Shown: piece after piece, positions 15,941 to 25,429 of the stretch
Layout of the letters: every line of letters begins with the position of its first letter
Position numbering within the stretch: position 1 is the first letter of the stretch
DNA from: Alloprevotella sp.
GTDB lineage: Bacteria > Bacteroidota > Bacteroidia > Bacteroidales > Muribaculaceae
DNA: 34,169 nucleotides
Direction of reading: 5' to 3'
Assembly (NCBI GenBank): GCA_023663135.1
Contig: JAMPIE010000006.1
Coordinates: forward strand, 1 to 34,169
Program-made: the position numbers and the translations under genes
Notes under the pieces: generated by a model
Databases searched by the model: none
Seen by the model: only the letters and a program-made list of their open reading frames with translations
What the model was told of the DNA's origin: nothing

Positions 15941-17137
15941 ATGGCACAGCAAAGAGACTATTATGAGGTGCTTGGCGTAGACAAGAAAGCGAGCGCCGAT
16001 GAGATAAAGAAGGCCTATCGCAAGCTGGCCTTGAAATATCATCCTGATAGATATGCCAATAAATCAGATGCCGAAAAGAAAGAGGCAGAAGAGAAATTCA
16101 TAGAGGCAGCAAGCGCATATGACGTGCTCTCCGACCCGGAGAAGCGTCAGAAATATGACCAGTTTGGCCCGTCGATGGGCCCGCAAGGATTTCCCGGCGG
16201 TGGCGCAGGGGGCTTTGGCGGCTTTGGCGGAGGCGGCTTCACCATGGAAGATATCTTCAGTCAATTTGGCGACATCTTTGGAGGCGGAAGCATGGGCGGC
16301 TTTGGCAGTGCCGGCTTTGGTGGCGGACGTCCGCGCCGTCAGCAGCGCAAAGGCACCGACCTTCGCATCACCATCAAGATGACACTCGCCGACATAGCCT
16401 CGGGCGTGAGCAAGACCCTAAAAATACCCACCTTTGTGAAATGTGACCACTGCAACGGCACAGGCGCAAAAGATGGGACATCGTTTACTACATGCCCCAC
16501 CTGTCATGGCTCAGGCACCATCATACGCCAGCAACAGACCATCTTTGGCGTCCAGCAGAGCCAGACCATCTGCCCCACCTGCGAGGGTGATGGCAAGGTG
16601 ATCAACGAGAAATGTAGCTATTGCCATGGCGAGGGAGTGGAGCGCAAGCCCCAAGAGGTGTCGTTTCATATCCCGGCCGGAGTGCAGGACGGTATGGTGC
16701 TCACCCTTCGAGGCAAAGGCAACGCCGCTGTCCATGGCGGAATCAACGGCGACCTTCTCGTAGTAATAGAAGAGGTAAAGAGTCCTGACCTTATCAGAGA
16801 TGGCAACGACGTGATCTACAACCTGATGCTCGACATACCTACAGCCACCTTGGGCGGCTCCGTAGAAGTGCCCACCATAACAGGGCGAGTGCGCATGAAG
16901 ATAGCCCCAGGCACCCAGCCGGGTAAAGTGCTCCGACTCCGCGGAAAGGGATTACCCTCCTACGACAACCCCCGCGAGATTGGCGACGAGCTCGTCAACG
17001 TTATGGTCTATATCCCCGAAACCCTCACCGACGAGGAACGCAAGAGCATAGAGCAACTTCAGGGCCATGCCAATTTACAACCTACAGAGAGCGTCAAAAA
17101 ACGCATCTTCTCGAAGCTGCGCCACATATTTGACTGA
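15941..17137 (+). CDS. dnaJ: Chaperone DnaJ
   Basis: A 398-residue class I J-protein. The J domain opens at [12 protein letters not shown] and carries the HPD triad (YHPDRYAN); a Gly/Phe-rich linker with [11 protein letters not shown] repeats follows. Then come four zinc-binding CxxCxGxG modules ([32 protein letters not shown]) and the two C-terminal substrate-binding domains. It stimulates DnaK ATPase and delivers unfolded clients. The ATG at 15941 is the family start; the earlier in-frame ATG adds eight non-conserved residues. Confidence 0.97.
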   Translation: MAQQRDYYEVLGVDKKASADEIKKAYRKLALKYHPDRYANKSDAEKKEAEEKFIEAASAYDVLSDPEKRQKYDQFGPSMGPQGFPGGGAGGFGGFGGGGFTMEDIFSQFGDIFGGGSMGGFGSAGFGGGRPRRQQRKGTDLRITIKMTLADIASGVSKTLKIPTFVKCDHCNGTGAKDGTSFTTCPTCHGSGTIIRQQQTIFGVQQSQTICPTCEGDGKVINEKCSYCHGEGVERKPQEVSFHIPAGVQDGMVLTLRGKGNAAVHGGINGDLLVVIEEVKSPDLIRDGNDVIYNLMLDIPTATLGGSVEVPTITGRVRMKIAPGTQPGKVLRLRGKGLPSYDNPREIGDELVNVMVYIPETLTDEERKSIEQLQGHANLQPTESVKKRIFSKLRHIFD

Positions 17138-17158
17138 TACATCCACACGACCCATAGA

Positions 17159-17208
17159 CGGGAGAGAAGCGAGCCACGAAAAAGGAGCACACTTCTCTCC
17201 CGCATTTT
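17159..17208 (+). terminator. Terminator of the grpE-dnaJ operon
   Basis: A perfect 11-bp stem, CGGGAGAGAAG (17159-17169) with its complement at 17192-17202, enclosing a 22-nt loop and followed by CATTTTAT. It lies 21 bp after the dnaJ stop. The U-tract is short but present. Confidence 0.7.
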
Positions 17209-17246
17209 ATATTCGAGCCACAAACGACACAAAATAGACAGAGTGA

Positions 17247-17278
17247 TTTGCAGTTTTAACATATATATGTTAATTTTG
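17247..17278 (+). promoter_or_regulatory. Promoter of rprXY with an overlapping 18-bp palindrome
   Basis: TTTG (17247-17250), a 20-nt spacer and TAATTTTG (17271-17278) give a near-ideal Bacteroidetes promoter. A perfect 18-bp palindrome, TTAACATAT-ATATGTTAA (17256-17273), fills the spacer and touches the -7 box. Two further TGTTAACA palindromes follow at 17286-17293 and 17344-17351. A transcript starting near 17285 would have a leader of about 160 bases, which is long for this window. The intergenic region 17138-17445 otherwise holds only the dnaJ terminator. Confidence 0.7.
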
Positions 17279-17445
17279 CGGCGAATGTTAACACTCCGCT
17301 AAAGACAAAACGGCCCATTACGCAACCTTTGCACAATGGAAATTGTTAACATAATAAAACTTAAAATTAACTACATTCCAACCCTCCACCCGTCAAACCC
17401 CTCCACCCCCCGTCCCCAAGCAGGATGGCGCTCCATTTCATCACG

Positions 17446-18966
17446 ATGAAAAAATCCACCATATGGCTTCTGACCATAATAATGGGCATAACATTTGCCG
17501 GATTGCTGTATATGCAGATATCATATATGCGCAACATGGTGAAGATGCGCGACGACCAATTCTCGGAGGGCGTCAAACGGAGCCTTTATGCCGTATCAAC
17601 AGAGCTGGAGCAGGATGAGGCCAAATATTATCTGGAGGAAGATGTCGCAACAGTAAGATCGCAGCTCCTACCCTCCTATTCGCCGGACGGCAACTCATCG
17701 GTGGGCGCTATCACCTACTCCTTCACCACCGGTGAAGGCCTGGAAGGCGACATAACCCTTAAAGGCAATCTGTCGACACTATCGCCGCAGCTGTCAAACC
17801 TCTCGATCAAAGACCGTCAGCGATCAATGCAAGAGGTTCTTCGCGGACAATATATATATCAGCGGACACTCCTCAACGAAGTGATCCTCAATATAATCAG
17901 TCACTCAGGCAGCCGTCCTCTGAAAGAGCGAGCCGACTCAGCCACCGTAGCCACATATCTTAAAGCCGAGTTGGCCAACAACGGTCTCTCACTCCCATTT
18001 GAGTTTGCTGTAGTGAACCGCATGGGAGCCGTGATCTATCGCTCAGCCGGCTATAGAGCCGCGCAAGAAAACGCCGTCTTCTCGCAGACGCTCTTTCCAT
18101 CTGACTCCCCCTCGCGTATGAACTATCTGCGTGTCTACTTCCCGACGATGAACGACTATATCTTCTCATCGGTGAGGTTTATGATACCAACCTTTGTCTT
18201 CACCTTCATATTATTGGTGACATTTATCTATACGATAGCTATCTCATTTAGGCAGAAGAAGCTGACCGAGATGAAAAACGACTTCATCAACAACATGACC
18301 CACGAATTTAAGACTCCCATCTCGACCATATCGTTGGCCGCACAGATGCTTCATGACGGAGCTGTGTTGAAGTCCCCCAAGATGCTTGAGCATATCTCGA
18401 CTGTGATCAACGACGAGACTCGTCGACTCCGCTTCCAGGTAGACAAGGTGCTCCAAATGTCGATGTTTGAACGACAAGGAGTGACCTTTAAAATCACCGA
18501 GGTGGATGCTAATGCGGTGATAGATAATGTGGTCCATACCTTTAAGATAAAGGTGGAGAAATATGGAGGCAACATATCTACCCATCTCGACGCCGACGAC
18601 CCGATAGTCAACGTAGACGAAATGCACTTTACCAACGTGATATTCAATTTGCTTGACAACGCAGTGAAATATCGGCGAGAAGAGGAGCCGCTCCATCTTG
18701 ACATACACACCCGCAACATAGACAATGGACGTCGGCTCCAGATCACCGTGGCCGACAACGGCATTGGCATACGCAAAGAAGAGCTAAAAAAGATATTTGA
18801 CAAATTTTATAGAGTGTCGACGGGCAACCGCCACGACGTCAAAGGCTTTGGCCTTGGGCTGGCCTATGTACAGCGTATCACGCGCCAGTTGGGCGGTCAG
18901 ATAAGCGTTGAGAGCGAGCTTGGCCAAGGCACAAAGTTTATAATCACCCTACCGACAACAGCTTAA
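17446..18966 (+). CDS. rprX: Sensor histidine kinase, RprX type
   Basis: A 506-residue inner-membrane sensor kinase. TM1 is at about residues 6-24, followed by a periplasmic sensor of about 220 residues and TM2 at about 245-267. The DHp domain has the phosphoacceptor His at about residue 286 (NNMTHEFKTPIST). The ATPase domain has the N box NVIFNLLDNAVKYR and G boxes VADNGIGI and GFGLGLAYV. It is followed after 13 bp by its response regulator. The order and sequence resemble RprX/RprY of Bacteroides, first found as regulators affecting tetracycline resistance. The start MKKSTIW at 17446 is preferred; an ATG at 17425 in the same frame is possible. Confidence 0.9.
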   Translation: MKKSTIWLLTIIMGITFAGLLYMQISYMRNMVKMRDDQFSEGVKRSLYAVSTELEQDEAKYYLEEDVATVRSQLLPSYSPDGNSSVGAITYSFTTGEGLEGDITLKGNLSTLSPQLSNLSIKDRQRSMQEVLRGQYIYQRTLLNEVILNIISHSGSRPLKERADSATVATYLKAELANNGLSLPFEFAVVNRMGAVIYRSAGYRAAQENAVFSQTLFPSDSPSRMNYLRVYFPTMNDYIFSSVRFMIPTFVFTFILLVTFIYTIAISFRQKKLTEMKNDFINNMTHEFKTPISTISLAAQMLHDGAVLKSPKMLEHISTVINDETRRLRFQVDKVLQMSMFERQGVTFKITEVDANAVIDNVVHTFKIKVEKYGGNISTHLDADDPIVNVDEMHFTNVIFNLLDNAVKYRREEEPLHLDIHTRNIDNGRRLQITVADNGIGIRKEELKKIFDKFYRVSTGNRHDVKGFGLGLAYVQRITRQLGGQISVESELGQGTKFIITLPTTA

Positions 18967-18979
18967 ACAATAGATAATT

Positions 18980-19684
18980 ATGGAAGAACGATTGCGCATA
19001 TTGCTCACCGAGGATGACGAAAATCTCGGGATGCTTCTCCGCGAATACCTTCAGGCCAAGGGGTTTAATGCCGACCTCTATCCTGATGGAGAGGCTGGAT
19101 ACAAGGCGTTCCTCAAGGGAAAATATGACCTATGTGTCCTTGACGTGATGATGCCGCGCAAAGATGGCTTTGCTCTGGCGCAAGAGATAAGGGCCGTCAA
19201 TGCCGATGTCCCCATCATCTTCCTGACGGCCAAGTCGATGAAAGATGATATCCTTGAAGGCTTCAAGATTGGAGCCGACGACTATATCACCAAGCCATTC
19301 TCGATGGAGGAGTTGGTGTTTCGCATCGAAGCCATCCTTCGTCGAGTGAAAGGGAAGCGCGGCAAAGAAATCACCATGTATAAGATAGGTCGTTTCACCT
19401 TTGACACCCAGAAGCAGGTGCTCATGATCGACGACAAGATGACCAAGCTCACTACTAAAGAGAGCGAGCTGCTTGCCCTCTTATGTGCCCATGCCAATGA
19501 GATACTTGAGCGCAACTTTGCGCTTAAAGCCATATGGATTGACGACAACTATTTCAACGCACGATCCATGGATGTGTATATCACCAAGCTGCGTAAGCAC
19601 CTGCGTGACGATCCATCCATAGAGATCATAAACATCCATGGCAAAGGCTATAAGCTCATCGCCCCTGAGGCAGAGCATGTCTGA
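18980..19684 (+). CDS. rprY: Response regulator, RprY type (OmpR family)
   Basis: A 234-residue regulator. The receiver domain (about 1-120) has the acidic pocket EDDE near residue 11, the phosphoacceptor D55 (LCVLDVMMPRKDG), a TAKS switch and the KPF lysine. The C-terminal OmpR/PhoB winged helix (about 135-230) has FNARSMDVYITKLRKHL as the recognition helix region and ends in the wing INIHGKGYKLI. It is cotranscribed with rprX and probably binds the GTTAAC-type palindromes upstream of the operon (inference). Confidence 0.93.
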   Translation: MEERLRILLTEDDENLGMLLREYLQAKGFNADLYPDGEAGYKAFLKGKYDLCVLDVMMPRKDGFALAQEIRAVNADVPIIFLTAKSMKDDILEGFKIGADDYITKPFSMEELVFRIEAILRRVKGKRGKEITMYKIGRFTFDTQKQVLMIDDKMTKLTTKESELLALLCAHANEILERNFALKAIWIDDNYFNARSMDVYITKLRKHLRDDPSIEIINIHGKGYKLIAPEAEHV

Positions 19685-19839
19685 GCTCTGAGATAGATTC
19701 CCTCTCTTCTAACTGACAACGCACACGTTTCAACACCTCCCTCAGAGCCTGCTTCCTCCCATCTTAATGGAGGGGGGGAAGGTCTCTGAAAGGCCACAAT
19801 TCAAGTATTATTCAACGTAATTGTCCACCATTGACTGTC

Positions 19840-19867
19840 GGCGGCGCCCCCGTGAGGGAGCGCCGCC
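19840..19867 (-). terminator. GC-rich hairpin directly after the patatin gene
   Basis: The arms GGCGGCGC (19840-19847) and GCGCCGCC (19860-19867), extended by CCC/GGG inside, form a very stable hairpin that starts at the base after the stop codon. There is no U-tract, so it may be an mRNA 3'-end block rather than a full intrinsic terminator. The 19685-19839 stretch holds no gene. Confidence 0.5.
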
Positions 19868-20746
19868 TTAATAATGTTCGTAATCTTGGATGTCGGAAAG
19901 AAAGCTGATAATTTTAGGCATATGTCGTAGAGCGGCATCTTTGCCAAGGGAATAGACTCGTCGCATCTTGTCGGGCTCGGTGTCAATGCGGCCAATGGGT
20001 AGAGGCTCATCGGGAGCAATGACCAAAGTGTTGCCCAAGGCCTCCTGAGCGGAGAGGTAGTCGAGCTGAGCGTTATACATCTCATGACGCCGAGCCATAG
20101 CCTTGGCAATGGCTGGGGAGAGAGGCATCAAAAGCCGCCATATCCAGCCAGGGGATGGGCGCTTGCGGAAAGAGCGGGGCTGAGTGAGTACCACCACATT
20201 ACGCTCATAGCCAATCTCTTGGAAGTAACGAAGTGGGATGGAGTCGCTTATACCGCCATCGAGCATCCGGCGCCCATCATCAACCTTCACCGGGCGCGTC
20301 ACAATTGGCATGGAAGCCGACGCGCGAAGCCATTCAAGAGATTGGTAGTCAACTCGATCCATGCGGTAATATACCGGTAGGCCGGTGGCGACATCGGTGC
20401 ACACTGCGTAAAATTCCATCGGATTAGTCTCAAATGAAGCGATGTCAAAACGGTCAAGCTCCAATGGAAGAGTGTGATAGGCAAACTGAGCTCCGACGAG
20501 ATTGCCAGAAGAGAGTAGCGAGCGCAGCCCCATATATCGAGGGTCGCGCCCAAAGCGAAGATTATATCTGAGCACCCTTCCAGGCTGACGGCTCTTATAA
20601 TTACAGCCAAAGCTCGAGCCGGCCGAGACCCCAATGAGCCCATCAAAGTCAATGCCATGCTCCATCATTACATCAATCACGCCGGCAGAGAAGAGTCCCC
20701 TCATGGCGCCACCCTCGAGCACTAAGCCTGTCTTAAAACTCCTCAT
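19868..20746 (-). CDS. Patatin-like phospholipase / lipid acyl hydrolase
   Basis: A 292-residue patatin-fold hydrolase. The oxyanion loop is EGGAMRG (residues 11-17), the nucleophile elbow is GVSAG with S41, and the catalytic Asp lies in DGG (D163), forming the Ser-Asp dyad. No signal peptide is visible, so it is cytoplasmic or inner-membrane associated, unlike patatin-type outer-membrane autotransporters. Its start lies 14 bp inside the porE-like gene, so the two are translationally coupled. I chose the ATG at 20746, immediately before the glycine loop; a longer frame reaches 20803. The substrate is unknown. Confidence 0.88.
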   Translation of the reverse strand: MRSFKTGLVLEGGAMRGLFSAGVIDVMMEHGIDFDGLIGVSAGSSFGCNYKSRQPGRVLRYNLRFGRDPRYMGLRSLLSSGNLVGAQFAYHTLPLELDRFDIASFETNPMEFYAVCTDVATGLPVYYRMDRVDYQSLEWLRASASMPIVTRPVKVDDGRRMLDGGISDSIPLRYFQEIGYERNVVVLTQPRSFRKRPSPGWIWRLLMPLSPAIAKAMARRHEMYNAQLDYLSAQEALGNTLVIAPDEPLPIGRIDTEPDKMRRVYSLGKDAALRHMPKIISFLSDIQDYEHY

Positions 20747-22706
20747 AGTCAGTAGACAGGACGGTAAACTCGGTCCGTCGGTTGATCTGGTCGGCTGCCT
20801 CACGATCCTCCTCGGAGAGCGATATTACATAATCCTCATCGAGAAGAGTGCCCTCGGGGAATTGAGGGAATTGCTTGTTGATACGTTTGGTGACCCTTTT
20901 GGGGCGAGACTTGCCATAGCCCTGAAATTGGAGACGAGCGGGGGAGATTCCGGCAGCAATGAGATAGTCAACGACGCTCTTGGCGCGTCGCTCAGAGAGT
21001 GCATTATTGTACTGGTCGGAGCCAACGCGGTCAGTGTGAGACGACATCTCGATGGTGATATTAGGGTTGTCGCGCAGGAGAGTAGCGAGGGAGTCGAGCG
21101 CGGCCGTACTCTCGGGCCGAAGTGTAGCTTTGTCAAAATCGTAGAAGATGTTTTCCACTATATTAGGCTTGTTGATGGATGCTAATACGAAGTCGACGCC
21201 ATATTCAGCATCCTCCTCAGCAATGTCGGAAGTAAACTCCTGCTTGGCATTGAGATAACCCTTTGCGCTTGCGAGCATGGCATAAGAGACACCCCTCTCG
21301 AGGGGAAAGGAGAAGGAGCCATCGTCGCGAGCCACCGCCTTGCGGTTAGAGCCATCGCGCCCCACGATGCGGATCACAGCTCCGGGGACCGGCTCGTCAT
21401 CCACGTCCACCACATATCCGGATATGAGGATGTTGAGGTCGGGGAGCTCAAAGGAGTATATATGATCATATCCACGAGCATCGCCCCTATTGGAAGAGAA
21501 GAAGCCCTTCTCCTTGTCGGGGCTCTCGAAAGTGATGCCAAAATCATCGGCAGAAGAGTTTATGGGCGCGCCGAGATTTTCGACCTTCCAGCCGCCCGAA
21601 TGGGTGAGGGTGGCCTTGAAGAGGTCGAGGCCACCGAGGCCGGGATGGCCGTCGGAGGCAAAATAAATAACAGAGTCGGATAGGACATAAGGGAACACTT
21701 CATCGCCGGGAGTGTTGATCCATGGACCGAGGTTTTCGAGCGAGCCTGCTCGCTCCTTGATATTGATGCGCCAAAGATCGCGTCCGCCCTCGCCCGGCAT
21801 ATCGGAGGAGAAATAGAGCCAATCGCCCGATGGGCTAATAGCAGGGTGGGCGTGATTGCTGACAGTATCGGAGGTGATGGGCAGCTCTACCGAGGCGCTC
21901 CATTTGGCATCAGAGCGCTGAGAAGTAAAGATACCTATGCGAGTGTCGGCCGTCGGGCGTCTTACAGCACGAGTGAGATACATCACTGAGCCATCGGGAC
22001 TAAAAGAGCAAATCCCCTCATCATGCTCAGTGTTGAGTTCCCCTTCGGCAGCTTGGGGACGCTGCCACTCGCCACGTTCATTTTTCTTCGCGAGCCATAT
22101 GTCGCCTCGTTTCATGCCCGTAATCTCGCTCTTGTTGTCGCCTGTGGCCTTCTCGTTGGTGGATGTAAAATAAAGGATGTCTCCGGAAAACATGGGCGAG
22201 AAATCGCTACGGCGCGAATTGAAGAGCTTGGCATTACGCACAATATAACGGCTCTTACGCTCCTTTGCCTCGAGAGACATTCGCGAGCCGTCGAGCCCGG
22301 TAAGAGCCTCGGCGTTGTCGGGGGCAATTGATAGGAAATCGTCATAGGCCTTTATGGCAGCGGCATATTTGCCCTCGGCCTGCAGATTTTGTGCGAGTCG
22401 GAGTTGAGCGATAGAGTCGGGCCACCCATAGCGGATAGCATTTTGGTAGGCCGCCGAGGCACGCGCGCTCTGCTTGAGCCTGTCGTGACACTCGGCCATT
22501 TTCCAGGCTATTTCGGCGCGGAGGAGACGGTCGTCGCGCTTGGTCTTGTTGTAGATTTTACGATATGTGCGGGAGGCATCAAAATATTCCCCACGAGCCA
22601 TCTGCTCGTCGGCAGTGGCGAGCTTTGGGCCTTTGCAGGAAAGGGATAGAAGAGAAGATAATATGCAGACGGCCAGTACCGTCGTTGCAGACTTTATAAG
22701 GCTCAT
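20733..22706 (-). CDS. porE: PorE-like type IX secretion lipoprotein (TPR / beta-propeller / CRD / OmpA)
   Basis: A 657-residue outer-membrane lipoprotein with signal peptide and lipobox LLSLSC (C24). The domains in order are TPR repeats (about 25-150), a PD40/WD40-like beta-propeller with recurrent FSPDG, ISPSGDWLYFSSD and YFASDG blades (about 160-420), a carboxypeptidase-regulatory domain (about 430-490), and an OmpA C-terminal peptidoglycan-binding domain (about 525-657; FYDFDKATLRPES and SSHTDRVGSDQYNNALSERR). This four-domain order is that of PorE of the type IX secretion system, thought to tie the machine to peptidoglycan. PorE paralogues exist, so the symbol is probable, not certain. 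No other por gene lies in the window. Confidence 0.82.
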   Translation of the reverse strand: MSLIKSATTVLAVCILSSLLSLSCKGPKLATADEQMARGEYFDASRTYRKIYNKTKRDDRLLRAEIAWKMAECHDRLKQSARASAAYQNAIRYGWPDSIAQLRLAQNLQAEGKYAAAIKAYDDFLSIAPDNAEALTGLDGSRMSLEAKERKSRYIVRNAKLFNSRRSDFSPMFSGDILYFTSTNEKATGDNKSEITGMKRGDIWLAKKNERGEWQRPQAAEGELNTEHDEGICSFSPDGSVMYLTRAVRRPTADTRIGIFTSQRSDAKWSASVELPITSDTVSNHAHPAISPSGDWLYFSSDMPGEGGRDLWRINIKERAGSLENLGPWINTPGDEVFPYVLSDSVIYFASDGHPGLGGLDLFKATLTHSGGWKVENLGAPINSSADDFGITFESPDKEKGFFSSNRGDARGYDHIYSFELPDLNILISGYVVDVDDEPVPGAVIRIVGRDGSNRKAVARDDGSFSFPLERGVSYAMLASAKGYLNAKQEFTSDIAEEDAEYGVDFVLASINKPNIVENIFYDFDKATLRPESTAALDSLATLLRDNPNITIEMSSHTDRVGSDQYNNALSERRAKSVVDYLIAAGISPARLQFQGYGKSRPKRVTKRINKQFPQFPEGTLLDEDYVISLSEEDREAADQINRRTEFTVLSTDYEEF

Positions 22707-22751
22707 GCAATAATAACGCGTGGCAGCCTCAGTTTATTGCCTTGGAAGGGG

Positions 22752-23276
22752 TCATTTCGTTGGGCGGAAAGAGCGAGCGAGGTCAAAGAGGGCGGGGGAG
22801 AGGTGGCAGTAGCCTTGCGGGTTTTTCACCAGATAATCTTGATGATAATCCTCCGCGGGATAGAAATTGAGTAAGGGCATGGCCTCGATTACCGGGGGCG
22901 AGGGGAGGGTGGCGGCCAAAGTTGTCAGCGCCTCCTTAACGATGGCCTCGTCTGCTGGATCGGTCCAATAGATGCCGGTGCGGTATTGAGTACCATGGTC
23001 GCCCCCTTGTCGATTGATGCTCAGAGGATCGATGGTAAGGAAGTAAAGATTAAGGATATCCCTCAGGGATATGATAGTAGGGTCATAGACAGTTTTGACA
23101 GTCTCAGCCGCGCCTGTGGCGCCGGTGCACACCTCTTTATAAGAAGGGGATGGGATAATGCTATTGGCAAACCCCACGACAGAGTGGGACACTCCCGGGA
23201 GGAGCGAGAGGAAGTGTTGAGTGCCCCAGAAGCAGCCTCCGGCAAGATATATCTCTTTCAAAATATTGTCAGACAT
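22752..23276 (-). CDS. msrA: Peptide-methionine (S)-S-oxide reductase MsrA
   Basis: A 174-residue enzyme repairing methionine-S-sulfoxide in proteins. The catalytic motif GCFWG places the nucleophilic cysteine at C15. Conserved blocks GGDHGTQYRTGIYW and FYPAEDYHQDYL follow. It ends with SPALFDLARSFRPTK and has no fused MsrB domain. The start MSDNILKEIYLAGGCFWG at 23276 is clear from the family; the longer open frame overlaps prfA on the other strand. It is divergent from prfA and 45 bp upstream of the porE-like gene, with which it may be cotranscribed. Confidence 0.94.
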   Translation of the reverse strand: MSDNILKEIYLAGGCFWGTQHFLSLLPGVSHSVVGFANSIIPSPSYKEVCTGATGAAETVKTVYDPTIISLRDILNLYFLTIDPLSINRQGGDHGTQYRTGIYWTDPADEAIVKEALTTLAATLPSPPVIEAMPLLNFYPAEDYHQDYLVKNPQGYCHLSPALFDLARSFRPTK

Positions 23277-23301
23277 TAGAAAAAGGATTGAAATCGTAGT
23301 G

Positions 23302-23319
23302 TTCAAAAAATAACTTGGT
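23302..23319. repeat. Orphan end of the dispersed MITE-like element
   Basis: Eighteen bases, TTCAAAAAATAACTTGGT, match exactly one end of the element found in full at 5785-5944, in the same orientation. The sequence then departs into the msrA/prfA promoter region. It sits 25 bp upstream of the msrA start, the same relative position the element ends have to other minus-strand genes. It is probably a relic or partial insertion; a chance match of this length is unlikely. Confidence 0.6.
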
Positions 23320-23386
23320 CGCGAAATTAAGCAATAAAAGTTAAAGATGATTTGACGACACGGCGAAAAATGATTAACTTCGCGAC
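23318..23386. promoter_or_regulatory. msrA/prfA divergent promoter region with inverted repeat
   Basis: The arms GTCGCGAAATTAA (23318-23330) and TTAACTTCGCGAC (23374-23386) are inverted repeats with one mismatch. Each arm contains a -7-like box reading outward: TAATTTCG for msrA (23322-23329, minus) and TAACTTCG for prfA (23375-23382, plus). For prfA a TTTG at 23351-23354 stands exactly 20 nt upstream of the box. No -33 box is evident for msrA. Confidence 0.6.
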
Positions 23387-23416
23387 GAAAACGAGTAACC
23401 ATAATACAAGACATAA

Positions 23417-24532
23417 ATGTCAGACCCCACACTTCTCAGTCGACTTGACGGCATAGAAGCCCGCTATGAAGAGGCGGCCACAAAAGTGGCCGACCCGGAG
23501 ACGGTGGCCGATATGAGTCGATATGTCCGTCTGTCAAAGGAACTTGCGTCGCTTGAGAAACTGCTTGGGGTCACTCGTCGCTACCGTATGGCATTGTTCG
23601 GGGTCGAGGAAGCTCGATCTATCATAGCCGACAGTGGGAGCGACGACGACCTAAAAGCCATGGCTCGCGAAGAGCTCGCCCAGGCCGAGATTACCATCCC
23701 CGCCATGGAGCAGGAGATAAAAGCGCTGCTTCTGCCGGCCGACCCGGAAGATGGCCGTAACGCCATCCTTGAGATACGCGGAGGCACTGGAGGCGACGAA
23801 GCCGCCCTCTTTGCCGGCGACCTGGCCAAGATGTATATGCGCTATTGTGAGAGCCGCGGATGGGACGTGGCCATTTCTTCCTCCACCGAAGGCGCCTCAG
23901 GCGGCTTCAAGGAGATAATAATGCGCATTTCAGGGGGCGATAATATCTATGGCACCCTCAAATATGAGAGCGGAGTCCACAGAGTGCAACGTGTGCCCGC
24001 CACCGAGACTCAAGGAAGAGTGCACACTTCGGCCGCCACCGTGGCCGTATTGCCCGAGGCCGAGCCCTTTGACGTGACCATCAACGAAGGCGAGATAAGA
24101 TGGGACACCTTCCGCTCAGGTGGAGCCGGCGGCCAGAATGTCAACAAGGTAGAGTCGGGAGTGCGCCTCCGATATGACTGGCACAACCCCAATACCGGCG
24201 AGACCGAAGAGATTTTGATAGAGTGCACCGAGACACGCGACCAGCCTAAGAACAAAGAGCGTGCCCTTGGCCGACTACGCTCATTTATATATGACCGTGA
24301 ACACAGGAAGTATACCGACGACATAGCAGCCCGACGCAAGAGCTTGGTTTCCACCGGAGACCGCTCCGCCAAGATACGCACCTACAACTTTCCCCAAGGA
24401 CGAATCACCGACCATCGCATCAACTACACATCCTATACCCTGCCCGCATTTCTTGATGGCGACATCCAAGAGCTGATAGACCGCCTGACTGTGGCCGAGA
24501 ATGCCGCGCGGATGCAAGAACAGGAACTATAG
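23417..24532 (+). CDS. prfA: Peptide chain release factor 1
   Basis: A 371-residue class I release factor for UAA/UAG. The codon-reading tripeptide PAT is at residues 194-196 ([14 protein letters not shown]), which marks RF1 rather than RF2. The catalytic GGQ is at 238-240 (GAGGQNVNK), and the C-terminal [14 protein letters not shown] block is conserved. The gene is intact and needs no frameshift, unlike typical prfB. It is followed after 22 bp by pyrF. Confidence 0.97.
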   Translation: MSDPTLLSRLDGIEARYEEAATKVADPETVADMSRYVRLSKELASLEKLLGVTRRYRMALFGVEEARSIIADSGSDDDLKAMAREELAQAEITIPAMEQEIKALLLPADPEDGRNAILEIRGGTGGDEAALFAGDLAKMYMRYCESRGWDVAISSSTEGASGGFKEIIMRISGGDNIYGTLKYESGVHRVQRVPATETQGRVHTSAATVAVLPEAEPFDVTINEGEIRWDTFRSGGAGGQNVNKVESGVRLRYDWHNPNTGETEEILIECTETRDQPKNKERALGRLRSFIYDREHRKYTDDIAARRKSLVSTGDRSAKIRTYNFPQGRITDHRINYTSYTLPAFLDGDIQELIDRLTVAENAARMQEQEL

Positions 24533-24554
24533 ACAAAAGTCAATCCACTATAAT

Positions 24555-25382
24555 ATGACACGCCAAGAACTGATAGACAATATATTCCGCAAGCGCAGCT
24601 TTCTCTGTGTAGGGCTCGATACCGACCTGCGCAAAGTGCCTTCCTCGCTCCTTGAAGAACATCCCGACGATGCCATAGTGGCTTTCAACAAAGCCATCAT
24701 TGATGCCACAGCCCCCTATTGCGTGGCCTATAAGCCCAACTTGGCCTTCTACGAGAGCCTTGGCGCCCAGGGATGGACAGCCCTTGAAGAGACAGTGGCA
24801 TATATCAGAGAAAGATATCCCGACCAATTTATCATTGCCGACGCCAAGCGCGGCGACATAGGCAACACTTCGCAGCTATATGCCCGGTCATTCTTTGACC
24901 ATCTCGGCGTAGACGCCGTGACCGTGGCTCCATATATGGGTGAAGACTCCGTGACCCCCTTCCTTGGATATGAGGGCAAATGGGTGATACTCCTTGCCTT
25001 GACCTCCAACAAGGGCTCGCGTGACTTCCAGCTAATCGAAGACACCGACGGCAATCGCCTCTTTGAGACCGTGATAAACAAATCGCAGAGATGGGCTGGC
25101 GATGATGCAATGATGTATGTCGTCGGAGCCACCCAAGGGGCAATGTTTGCCGACATACGTCAAGTGGCACCCAAGAGCTTCCTCCTCGTACCCGGCGTAG
25201 GCGCTCAGGGCGGCAGCCTCGAGGATGTGTGTCGATATGGCATGACCGACGACTGTGGTCTGCTTGTCAACTCCTCACGTGGCATCATATATGCCTCTCA
25301 GAGCCCCGACTTTGCCGAGGCTGCAGGGCGCGAAGCCGCCAAGCTCGCCGCCCAGATGGATAGCCTCCTGCCCAAGCGATAA
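24555..25382 (+). CDS. pyrF: Orotidine 5'-phosphate decarboxylase
   Basis: A 275-residue enzyme converting OMP to UMP in pyrimidine synthesis. The catalytic K98 lies in [13 protein letters not shown], and the N-terminal [12 protein letters not shown] block holds the substrate-binding Asp. The C-terminal phosphate-binding region is [11 protein letters not shown]. Length and motifs fit the longer subfamily 2 form found in Bacteroidetes and mycobacteria. The start MTRQELID at 24555 excludes an upstream leader overlapping prfA. It is probably cotranscribed with prfA. Confidence 0.95.
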   Translation: MTRQELIDNIFRKRSFLCVGLDTDLRKVPSSLLEEHPDDAIVAFNKAIIDATAPYCVAYKPNLAFYESLGAQGWTALEETVAYIRERYPDQFIIADAKRGDIGNTSQLYARSFFDHLGVDAVTVAPYMGEDSVTPFLGYEGKWVILLALTSNKGSRDFQLIEDTDGNRLFETVINKSQRWAGDDAMMYVVGATQGAMFADIRQVAPKSFLLVPGVGAQGGSLEDVCRYGMTDDCGLLVNSSRGIIYASQSPDFAEAAGREAAKLAAQMDSLLPKR

Positions 25383-25429
25383 GAGCCACACCCTAATATA
25401 ATAAAGACAAATCACCAATTCATACAAAA

